In this document: piece by piece, positions 57,187 to 64,000 of the stretch | How positions within the stretch are numbered: the first letter of the stretch is position 1 | Layout: the number at the start of each line of letters is the position of its first letter | Assembly: GCF_015223435.1 (NCBI RefSeq) | Contig: NZ_VHKO01000002.1 | Coordinates: forward strand, 120,553-184,552 | Origin: Vibrio hibernica | Lineage (GTDB): Bacteria > Pseudomonadota > Gammaproteobacteria > Enterobacterales > Vibrionaceae | Direction: 5' to 3' | DNA length: 64,000 bases | Notes under the pieces: generated by a model | What the model was told of the DNA's origin: nothing | Databases searched by the model: none | Seen by the model: the letters and a program-made list of their open reading frames with translations, nothing else | Position numbers and translations under genes: made by a program

Positions 57187-57738
57187 TTACTTCTTTTTAG
57201 GGGCCAACACCATGATCATTTGGCGACCTTCTATACGCGTTGGGAAAGATTCAACCACTGCTAACTCTTCAGTGTCCACTCTCAAACGCCTAAGAACGTC
57301 TACGCCAATCTCTTGGTGAGCCATTTCACGACCACGGAAGCGAATAGTTACTTTCACTTTGTTGCCGTCTTCAAGGAAACCAGTCAGGTTGCGTAGTTTT
57401 ACCTGATAGTCTCCGATATCAGTCCCAGGACGGAATTTAATTTCCTTAGTCTGGACCTGTTTTTGCTTCTTCTTCTGCTCTTTAGCAGCTTTGCTCTTTT
57501 CAAAGAGGAATTTACCATAGTCCATCACACGACAGACTGGTGGTTCAGCGTTTGGACTGATTTCTACCAGATCCATACCAGCTTCAACCGCTGCTTCAAG
57601 TGCTTCTTCAGTTGTGACAACACCTACTGGCTCGCCATCTGCACCGGTTAAGCGTACTTCTTTGACGCCACGTATTTCATCGTTTAAACGATGCTGGTTT
57701 TGCTTGGCCGGTTGTTGGCCTTTTCTTCCGCCTTTAAT
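57187..57738 (-). CDS. infC: Translation initiation factor IF-3, AUU start
   Basis: The gene runs from an ATT codon at 57738, giving 183 residues that begin (M)[20 protein letters not shown], the standard IF-3 N-terminus; the first ATG in frame (57576) would remove the N-terminal domain. GGAGG lies eight bases before the ATT and the start is three bases after thrS. The rare AUU start is the known means of IF-3 autoregulation. The C-terminal domain ([16 protein letters not shown]) is complete. Confidence 0.96.
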   Translation of the reverse strand: MKGGRKGQQPAKQNQHRLNDEIRGVKEVRLTGADGEPVGVVTTEEALEAAVEAGMDLVEISPNAEPPVCRVMDYGKFLFEKSKAAKEQKKKQKQVQTKEIKFRPGTDIGDYQVKLRNLTGFLEDGNKVKVTIRFRGREMAHQEIGVDVLRRLRVDTEELAVVESFPTRIEGRQMIMVLAPKKK

Positions 57739-57741
57739 AGG

Positions 57742-59667
57742 TTATTCCTCCAGATTGAGCTTACGGCTTGAGACATCGGCGTGAAGATATGAAATTAAAT
57801 CTTCAACTTTGAATTTACCAAGGTCTGTGCCTTTTCGTGTACGTACTGCAACTTCTCCAGCTTCCATTTCTTGGTCACCACAAACGAGGATGTAAGGTAC
57901 ACGCTTTAATGTGTGTTCGCGGATTTTAAAGCCTATCTTCTCATTTCTCAAGTCCGCTTTTACTTTAAAGCCAGATTTTTGCAATTTTTGTGCAACTTGT
58001 TGCACATAATCAGCCTGTTTATCTGTAATTCCGGTGATGATAGCTTGCTCTGGTGCCAACCAAGTAGGAAAGAAACCAGCATATTCTTCAATCAAAATAC
58101 CGATAAAGCGTTCAAGAGAGCCTAAAATCGCACGGTGAATCATAACAGGAACAAGACGTTCGTTACTTTCACCAACGTATGTAGCCCCTAAACGACCCGG
58201 TAAATTAAAATCAAGTTGAACAGTACCACATTGCCATGCACGATCTAAACAATCGTGTAATGTAAACTCGATTTTAGGACCGTAGAATGCCCCTTCTCCT
58301 TCTTGAATTTCATATGGGATTTCCATCGACTCTAAAGCAAGTTTTAAATCATTCTCTGATTTATCCCAAATTTCATCACTACCGACTCGTTGTTCAGGAC
58401 GAGTCGATAGTTTAACAACAATGTTATCAAAACCGAACGTATTGTAGACGTCATAGACCATTTTAATACATTGGATCACTTCATCTTGAATCTGTTCTTC
58501 AGTACAGAAGATATGGGCATCATCTTGGGTAAAACCACGCACACGCATAATGCCGTGTAACGCGCCTGAAGGTTCATTACGATGGCAAGAGCCGAACTCT
58601 GCCATTCGTAGTGGCAAATCACGATAAGACTTCAAACCTTGGTTGAAGATCTGAACATGACCTGGGCAATTCATTGGTTTAATTGCATATTCACGATTTT
58701 CTGAAGACGTTGTGAACATGGCATCGGCGTATTTATCCCAGTGACCAGAACGTTCCCAAAGTACACGATCCATCATTAATGGACCTTTTACTTCTTGATA
58801 ATCGTATTCGGTCAGTTTTTCACGTACAAATACTTCTAGTTCACGGAAAATTGACCAGCCATTATGATGCCAGAAGACCATACCCGGGGCTTCTTGCTGC
58901 ATATGGAATAAATCTAAATGCTTACCAATTTTACGATGATCACGCTTAGCCGCTTCTTCTAAACGAACAAGATGCTCTTTAAGTTGTTTTTTATCCGCAA
59001 ACGCTGTGCCGTAAATACGTTGCAGCATTTTATTATCACTATTACCACGCCAATATGCACCCGCTACATTAAGTAGAGTGAAGTTTTGGCAGAAGCTCAT
59101 ATTCGGCACATGCGGACCACGACACATGTCGATATATTCTTCATGGTGATATAAACCTGGATGATCATCACGAGAGACATTTTCATCCAAAATTGCAATT
59201 TTGTATTCTTCCCCACGAGACTCAAACGTATCACGTGCTTCTTGCCAATTGACGTTCTTTTTCACAACTTGATACTTGGTTTTCGCTAACGCTTTCATAC
59301 GTTTTTCGATAGCATCAAGATCGTCTTGAGTTAATGAATGTTCAAGATCGATATCGTAATAAAAGCCACGATCGATAGTTGGACCAATTGCCATTTTAGC
59401 TTGAGGAAACAATTGCTTAATCGCATGTCCAAGCAAGTGAGCACAAGAGTGACGAATGATTTCTAAACCATCCTCATCTTTAGCAGTAATAATTTCTAAG
59501 CTCGCATCATTTTCAATCAAATCACACGCATCAACACGATTGCCATCTACACGGCCAGCAATAGTAGCCTTTGCAAGACCAGGGCCGATAGAAAATGCTA
59601 CATCCATAGTTGAAACTGCGTTATCGAATTGGCGAGTACTGCCATCAGGGAGAGTAATTACAGGCAT
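57742..59667 (-). CDS. thrS: Threonyl-tRNA synthetase
   Basis: The 641-residue class II enzyme has an N-terminal TGS domain, the editing domain ([16 protein letters not shown] with the HxxxH zinc-like motif), the catalytic core (motif 2 around [28 protein letters not shown]) and the anticodon-binding domain ([18 protein letters not shown]). It is the first gene of the thrS-infC-rpmI-rplT operon. The leader carries an anticodon-like hairpin, so it is likely autoregulated by ThrRS binding. Confidence 0.97.
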   Translation of the reverse strand: MPVITLPDGSTRQFDNAVSTMDVAFSIGPGLAKATIAGRVDGNRVDACDLIENDASLEIITAKDEDGLEIIRHSCAHLLGHAIKQLFPQAKMAIGPTIDRGFYYDIDLEHSLTQDDLDAIEKRMKALAKTKYQVVKKNVNWQEARDTFESRGEEYKIAILDENVSRDDHPGLYHHEEYIDMCRGPHVPNMSFCQNFTLLNVAGAYWRGNSDNKMLQRIYGTAFADKKQLKEHLVRLEEAAKRDHRKIGKHLDLFHMQQEAPGMVFWHHNGWSIFRELEVFVREKLTEYDYQEVKGPLMMDRVLWERSGHWDKYADAMFTTSSENREYAIKPMNCPGHVQIFNQGLKSYRDLPLRMAEFGSCHRNEPSGALHGIMRVRGFTQDDAHIFCTEEQIQDEVIQCIKMVYDVYNTFGFDNIVVKLSTRPEQRVGSDEIWDKSENDLKLALESMEIPYEIQEGEGAFYGPKIEFTLHDCLDRAWQCGTVQLDFNLPGRLGATYVGESNERLVPVMIHRAILGSLERFIGILIEEYAGFFPTWLAPEQAIITGITDKQADYVQQVAQKLQKSGFKVKADLRNEKIGFKIREHTLKRVPYILVCGDQEMEAGEVAVRTRKGTDLGKFKVEDLISYLHADVSSRKLNLEE

Positions 59668-60039
59668 GAATATATCCTATTACAGTGGTGCCACATACCA
59701 AGTAGCACTTGAGTTTAAAATAGTTGACCAAAAATTTAATTACATAAATCATTCAGTCATAGAAAATTTATCTTCTTTATAGTCTGTCGTTCAGCTTTAG
59801 ACTTTGGTACAAATCAAAATTGACAATAACGAGAAGTAAGCATCGACTTCAATTAAAAGAAGCCGGTCATTATAGCGATTTTCATAATAATTTATACCTT
59901 CATCATTGATTTAATTTCACCTTATTTCGTGCATTTTTTAGAGCCATTTGAACTTTATTGTATTTTTTTTAACTGGACTGACCAATTTACTCACTTTGTC
60001 ATATATAATCGCGGCTGTTTTTATTACCAGTAGTGACTT
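59668..60039. other. Divergent intergenic region, thrS leader and DUF3581 promoter
   Basis: This 372-bp stretch is AT-rich. It contains the thrS leader with the anticodon-mimic hairpin (59688-59708) and a purine-rich AGGATA ribosome site before thrS. On the plus side a TATAAT-like box (TATATAATCG near 60002-60011) lies about 30 bases before the DUF3581 gene. No frame is supported. Confidence 0.5.
59688..59708 (-). promoter_or_regulatory. thrS operator: tRNA-Thr anticodon-arm mimic
   Basis: On the minus strand GTGCTAC and GTGGCAC pair (7 bp, one U-G) around a 7-base loop UUGGUAU. This has the geometry of a tRNA anticodon arm, with U33 and the triplet GGU at positions 34-36, the anticodon of tRNA-Thr. 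It ends 20 bases before the start codon, just ahead of the ribosome site. E. coli ThrRS represses its mRNA by binding such a mimic. Confidence 0.75.
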
Positions 60040-60753
60040 ATGTTCTTAGCCCCTTATTTTTCCACAGAAGACAACACCTTCAAATTCACTCGTGAACAAG
60101 CGAGTCATTTTGCTAAAAAAGTAGCGGGTGACTTTAATCCTATCCATGATGAAGACAGTAAACGTTTCTGTGTGCCGGGTGATTTATTATTTGCCATGCT
60201 ACTTCAACAAAAAGGCATCAGCGAAAAAATGAGCTTTCGTTTTTCAGGCATGGTTGCTGATGGTGTACCACTACATATTGAAGAAACCAATGAAAACGAC
60301 ATTGCCCTATTAGACAGTAAAGGCAAAGCTTATCTACATATGCATCATGAAGGTGATGTTTGTACCAATAATGTGTTCATTGAACATGTTGTCACTAATT
60401 ACGTTCAATTTTCTGGCATGAATTTCCCACACATCATGGTGCCATTAATGGAAGAGCAGCAACAGATGTTCAATTGCCAACGTCCATTAGTTATATATGA
60501 AAGTATGGACATTGAATTTTCTCGCTTAGATCTCACTCACCCTGAAGTAGAATTCTCCGGAGCAACTTTCGATGTGAATGGTAAGCGTGGTGTGGTCACA
60601 CTCAACTTTGCCTTTAAAGAACAAGGTGAGATTGTCGGCCGCGGAGCCAAACGTATGATCGCCACAGGTTTAAAACCATATTGTAGTGAAGAAATTAATT
60701 ATTTTGTTGATATTTTCAATACGCGTAAAGATGCCTTTTTAGCAAGTAAGTAG
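60040..60753 (+). CDS. DUF3581-family protein with a hot-dog (MaoC-like) motif
   Basis: The 237-residue soluble protein belongs to the DUF3581 group of Vibrio and relatives. Near the N-terminus, FAKKVAGDFNPIHDEDSKRF matches the hydratase-2 motif of MaoC-type hot-dog enzymes (G-D-x-N-P-I-H), including the catalytic-type Asp and His. This suggests an acyl-CoA hydratase or acyl-binding role, which is inference. It is a single gene with its own terminator. Confidence 0.75.
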   Translation: MFLAPYFSTEDNTFKFTREQASHFAKKVAGDFNPIHDEDSKRFCVPGDLLFAMLLQQKGISEKMSFRFSGMVADGVPLHIEETNENDIALLDSKGKAYLHMHHEGDVCTNNVFIEHVVTNYVQFSGMNFPHIMVPLMEEQQQMFNCQRPLVIYESMDIEFSRLDLTHPEVEFSGATFDVNGKRGVVTLNFAFKEQGEIVGRGAKRMIATGLKPYCSEEINYFVDIFNTRKDAFLASK

Positions 60754-60771
60754 TTAAAGCATCTCGATTTG

Positions 60772-60806
60772 AAAGCTAAAGAATTCATCTTCTTTAGCTT
60801 TTTTAT
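60772..60806 (+). terminator. Terminator after the DUF3581 gene
   Basis: AAAGCTAAAGAA and TTCTTTAGCTTT are perfect 12-bp arms with a six-base loop, followed by TTTTA. Confidence 0.85.
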
Positions 60807-61022
60807 TTTCTAACATATCCCCTATTTAACCTTATGTTTGACTTACATCCCAACTACCAACATTTCATTAACAAACAAGTACTCGGCTAACAAATTATCG
60901 TCTATTATTTAAGCCGATTTGGAGTATTCCTCTCGGTTCTTAATTTTAAATAATTTTTTCTTGCATAATATGATGTACTGATTAGTATATCCGGCTAGTG
61001 AAAATTAATGCAGTATGGAAGC

Positions 61023-61751
61023 ATGACTATTCAAATTAGCGCGATTAATAAATTCTACGGCTCAACACAAGTTCTCCATGATGTGAGCTTTGAATGCCAA
61101 TCAGGTGATACTTTAGTTTTGCTTGGGCCGAGTGGCGCCGGTAAAAGCTCGCTACTCCGTATACTTAATCTATTAGAGCTACCTGATAGTGGTTCACTTC
61201 AGGTTGCAGGCACCTCATACGATTTTAATCACAATATTTCAGAAAAAGATGGTTTGAGCTTACGCAAAAAAGTCGGCATGGTTTTTCAACAATATAATCT
61301 ATGGCCACATATGAGCGTACTAGATAATTTAATTGAAGCTCCAGTAAAAGTACTAGGCATATCAAAAGAGTCTGCTAAACAAGAAGCGACGTCAATACTC
61401 ACCCGCCTCCAACTTGCCGATAAAATAAATACTTGGCCATTACAATTATCAGGTGGTCAACAACAACGCGTTGCGATTGCTCGAGCATTAATGATGAAGC
61501 CTGATGTATTGCTATTTGATGAGCCAACCGCTGCATTAGATCCTGAAATAACAACTCAAATTGTTAATATTATTAAAGATTTAAGCAATACAGGCATAAC
61601 CCAAGTCGTCGTCACCCACGAGGTAGACTTCGCCCGAAAAATAGCCTCCCACCTACTTTATCTAGAAAAAGGATATGTTGTAGAATACGGTGATAAATCC
61701 AGTTTTACACACCCTAAAACTGAAGCTTTTAAACAATATTTACAACATTAA
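61023..61751 (+). CDS. artP: ArtP, ATPase of the arginine ABC transporter
   Basis: The 242-residue ATPase starts [14 protein letters not shown], the family start; an ATG 15 bases upstream is less likely. Walker A is GPSGAGKSS, the signature [15 protein letters not shown] and Walker [14 protein letters not shown]. It powers uptake of arginine (or a related basic amino acid) with ArtI, ArtQ and ArtM, and is the first gene of the operon. No convincing ARG box is visible upstream. Confidence 0.93.
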   Translation: MTIQISAINKFYGSTQVLHDVSFECQSGDTLVLLGPSGAGKSSLLRILNLLELPDSGSLQVAGTSYDFNHNISEKDGLSLRKKVGMVFQQYNLWPHMSVLDNLIEAPVKVLGISKESAKQEATSILTRLQLADKINTWPLQLSGGQQQRVAIARALMMKPDVLLFDEPTAALDPEITTQIVNIIKDLSNTGITQVVVTHEVDFARKIASHLLYLEKGYVVEYGDKSSFTHPKTEAFKQYLQH

Positions 61752-61857
61752 ATCGACGTTCCCTTTCCTTAAATAAAGGTGAGAAATTAATATAATACTC
61801 ACTAAGTAATAAGCGATATTTTTTAAAGAAAATCACAGATATAAATGGAGTTATACA

Positions 61858-62589
61858 ATGAAAAAAATTTTGTTAGCCAGTGTTATCGCTTTAGCATCAA
61901 CGCATGCTTTTGCACAACAAGAATTAAAATTTGCTACTGAAGCGACTTATGCACCATTTGAATATATGGATGATAATAATCAGATTCAAGGTTTTGATAT
62001 CGATTTAGCGAAAGCAATTTGTACAGAAATTAAAGCAACATGTACTTTCCATAACCAAGCTTTTGATAGTCTAATCCCTGCATTAAAATTCAAACGTTAT
62101 GACGCTGCTATTTCTGCAATGGATATTACTGATGCACGCCTAAAGCAAGTCAGTTTTTCTGATGCCTACTACGATAACGCTGCTGCTTTTGTTTCAAATA
62201 AAGGCAAAATTACCGATCAAGCGGCACTAAAAGGTAAGCGTGTTGGCGTTCAAAATGGTTCTACACACCAAAGCTATTTAGTTGATCAGATGCCAGATGT
62301 TACTTCTGTTCCATACGCAAGTTATCAAGATGCCTTTATCGATATGCAAAATGGACGTATTGATAGTGTATTTGGTGATACAGCAGTTGTAGCGGAATGG
62401 TTTAAAAATAATGATAAGCTAACTTACGTTGGTGACCCGGTAACTAATAAGCAGTACTTTGGTAATGGTTTTGGTATTGCCGTTAATAAAGATAATCAAG
62501 ATCTTGTTAAGCAACTCAATACAGCATTGAAAACGTTGAAAGAAAATGGTCAATACAAGAAAATTTTTGACCAATATTTTGGCAAGTAA
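61858..62589 (+). CDS. artI: ArtI-type periplasmic arginine-binding protein
   Basis: The 243-residue protein has a signal peptide (MKKILLASVIALASTHAFA) and a family 3 solute-binding fold. The block LKFATEATYAPFEYMDDNNQ and the ligand-side GFDIDLAKAI are typical of lysine-arginine-ornithine-type binding proteins. It lies 106 bases after artP, preceded by GGAG nine bases before the ATG. Confidence 0.9.
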   Translation: MKKILLASVIALASTHAFAQQELKFATEATYAPFEYMDDNNQIQGFDIDLAKAICTEIKATCTFHNQAFDSLIPALKFKRYDAAISAMDITDARLKQVSFSDAYYDNAAAFVSNKGKITDQAALKGKRVGVQNGSTHQSYLVDQMPDVTSVPYASYQDAFIDMQNGRIDSVFGDTAVVAEWFKNNDKLTYVGDPVTNKQYFGNGFGIAVNKDNQDLVKQLNTALKTLKENGQYKKIFDQYFGK

Positions 62590-62624
62590 TTGTTAAATAA
62601 ACCACTAAACGATCGGAAAAAATA

Positions 62625-63326
62625 ATGCTTTCAGGTTACTCTCTTGCTCTGGTAGATGCGAGTTTATTAACAATTGAACTCGCGTTCAGTAGTCTTGCAG
62701 TCGGCCTAATCTTATCCGTAATATTTGCGGGTGGTGAGATGTCTCGTTTACGCGTGATTTCTTGGCCGACTACTGCTCTTGTGACTATCATCAGAGGGTT
62801 ACCTGAATTATTAGTCGTTTTGTTTATTTTCTTTGGTTCCAGCCAAATCTTATTTTATGTCACTGGCGAGTATATTGATGTTAGCCCATTCTTATCCGGT
62901 GTTATTGCCCTTTCCCTTATTTTCGCATCCTATGCTGCTCAAACATTACGTGGCGCTTTAAAAGCAGTCCCAAAAGGGCAAAGGGAAGCGGCTAATGCTC
63001 TTGGACTAAGTAAAAAACGTGCCTTTATTCGTATCGTCTTACCACAGGCTATTCGTCATGCTCTACCCGGCTTAACGAACCAATGGCTTGTACTGCTAAA
63101 AGATACAGCATTGGTTTCTTTAATTGGTGTCACCGATCTTTTAAAGCAAGCACAACTAACTTCTGCCGCTACCCACCAAAGCTTTACTTGGTACGCCACC
63201 GCTGCCATGGTTTATCTTGTGATCACATTAATAACCCAACGCATCGTGAAGTTAATTAATAAAAAATACCAACTACAAGAAAATACCATCACGATCAATA
63301 AGAAGAAAACCGGAGCCAAAGCATGA
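62625..63326 (+). CDS. artQ: ArtQ, arginine ABC transporter permease
   Basis: The 233-residue permease has five membrane segments and the EAA loop [20 protein letters not shown], which docks on ArtP. It starts 35 bases after artI and its stop overlaps the artM ATG by four bases. Confidence 0.92.
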   Translation: MLSGYSLALVDASLLTIELAFSSLAVGLILSVIFAGGEMSRLRVISWPTTALVTIIRGLPELLVVLFIFFGSSQILFYVTGEYIDVSPFLSGVIALSLIFASYAAQTLRGALKAVPKGQREAANALGLSKKRAFIRIVLPQAIRHALPGLTNQWLVLLKDTALVSLIGVTDLLKQAQLTSAATHQSFTWYATAAMVYLVITLITQRIVKLINKKYQLQENTITINKKKTGAKA

Positions 63327-63997
63327 ATGAACAACATATTTGGCAATTGTTAAACGGGTTACAAACAAGCCTCGAACTCACCGCTGTAGCCTTACTGGTT
63401 GGTTGTATTCTTTCTCTTTTAATGACGGTGAGCTTAATTACTCAAACACCAATAATTCATTGGTTGAGCCGAGGATTAATAACAGTATTCACTGGTACGC
63501 CGTTATTAGTACAAATTTTTCTAATTTATTACGGTCCAGGACAGTTTGAAGCAATAAAAGAAAGTATTGCGTGGAACTGGTTAAGTCAGCCTTGGTTTTG
63601 CGCTATGATCGCCTTAGCACTAAATACGGCAGCTTATAGCACTCAATTATTTAAAGGCGCCTTTGATGCGATTCCTTCAGGGCAATGGCAAGCTTGTCGC
63701 GCTTTAGGTATGAGCACTAAAACCACGTTAGGCGTTTTGCTTCCTTATGCGATTCGCCGTGCTATTCCAGCTTACTCGAATGAAGTAATTTTAGTGTTTA
63801 AAGGCACCTCTCTTGCGAGCACGATTACTATTATGGATTTGATGGGCTATGCACAACGTATCAATGCTCAAACCTATGATACATTGACCGTATTTGGTAT
63901 TGCTGGCGCATTTTATCTCATCGTAAATGGTTCACTCTCACTCATATTTAGACAAATTGAGAAAAAAGTGCTCGCGTTTGAAAATAATGGTCATTAA
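63323..63997 (+). CDS. artM: ArtM, arginine ABC transporter permease
   Basis: The 224-residue permease pairs with ArtQ. It has about five membrane segments and an EAA-like loop ([20 protein letters not shown]). The ATG overlaps artQ (ATGA) and the TAA lies three bases before the window end, so the gene is complete. Confidence 0.92.
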   Translation: MNEQHIWQLLNGLQTSLELTAVALLVGCILSLLMTVSLITQTPIIHWLSRGLITVFTGTPLLVQIFLIYYGPGQFEAIKESIAWNWLSQPWFCAMIALALNTAAYSTQLFKGAFDAIPSGQWQACRALGMSTKTTLGVLLPYAIRRAIPAYSNEVILVFKGTSLASTITIMDLMGYAQRINAQTYDTLTVFGIAGAFYLIVNGSLSLIFRQIEKKVLAFENNGH

Positions 63998-64000
63998 TAG

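Noticed and set aside
60960..61007. ArgR box before artP
   Set aside because: The AT-rich stretch has only a weak resemblance to TGAAT-N4-ATTCA and would not stand out from background.
1..64000. CRISPR arrays, tRNA and rRNA genes, insertion sequences
   Set aside because: I saw no regularly spaced direct repeats, no cloverleaf with a CCA end and no transposase reading frame.

Overview
The window is bacterial chromosome from a low-GC member of the Vibrionaceae. The evidence is the gene order (ttcA-uspE-fnr-ccoSIHPQON; matP-lonH-fabA-rmf-DUF3466-uup-rlmKL-zapC-pyrD; proQ-prc, msrC, letAB, rsmF; thrS-infC-rpmI-rplT; artPIQM), close protein resemblance to Vibrio families, and a 28-bp site that matches the chromosome-I dif site of Vibrio cholerae as I remember it at all but one base. 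The dif site, the neighbouring matP gene and several matS-like sites place the window at the replication terminus.

Layout. 385-2608 holds a small operon with a membrane protein, a Bax-like glucosaminidase and a DUF2987 protein. 2743-12870, all on the minus strand, is a microaerobic respiration block: the cbb3 oxidase (ccoNOQP), its assembly genes (ccoHIS and a TauE/SafE-type metal transporter), the oxygen sensor fnr with a perfect FNR box in front of it, then uspE and ttcA. 13571-23005 is an integrated filamentous phage of about 9.4 kb. 23071-43613 is the Ter-side housekeeping cluster: cytochrome c, matP, lonH, fabA with apparent FadR and FabR operators, rmf, DUF3466, uup, a thioredoxin-fold protein, rlmKL, zapC, pyrD, the giant NAD-glutamate dehydrogenase and pepN. 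43788-56219 holds an unknown periplasmic protein, prc-proQ, msrC, an ABC exporter, letA-letB-rsmF and cvfB. 56428-59667 is the thrS-infC-rpmI-rplT translation operon, with an AUU start for infC and a tRNA-Thr anticodon-like hairpin in the thrS leader. The window ends with a DUF3581 gene and the arginine ABC transporter artPIQM.

The prophage is the main accessory element. It lies at dif between a conserved hypothetical gene and cytochrome c, and the arrangement of Xer arms at its two ends fits XerC-type (VGJphi-like) integration. In order it carries a minus-strand regulator that reads into dif, a two-tyrosine HUH replication protein of the GPA type, a probable ssDNA-binding protein, two tiny membrane proteins, a pVIII-like coat protein, an AT-rich pIII-like attachment protein, pVI, Zot/pI, its own pIV-like secretin, a TTG-initiated lipoprotein of unknown function, and two minus-strand genes (one unknown, one HTH regulator). 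Two large secondary structures, a 22-bp-arm hairpin over the 3' end of the rep gene and a perfect 32-bp palindrome after the lipoprotein gene, are candidate replication or packaging signals. I see no toxin gene of the ctxAB type, no tRNA or rRNA, no CRISPR array and no transposase.
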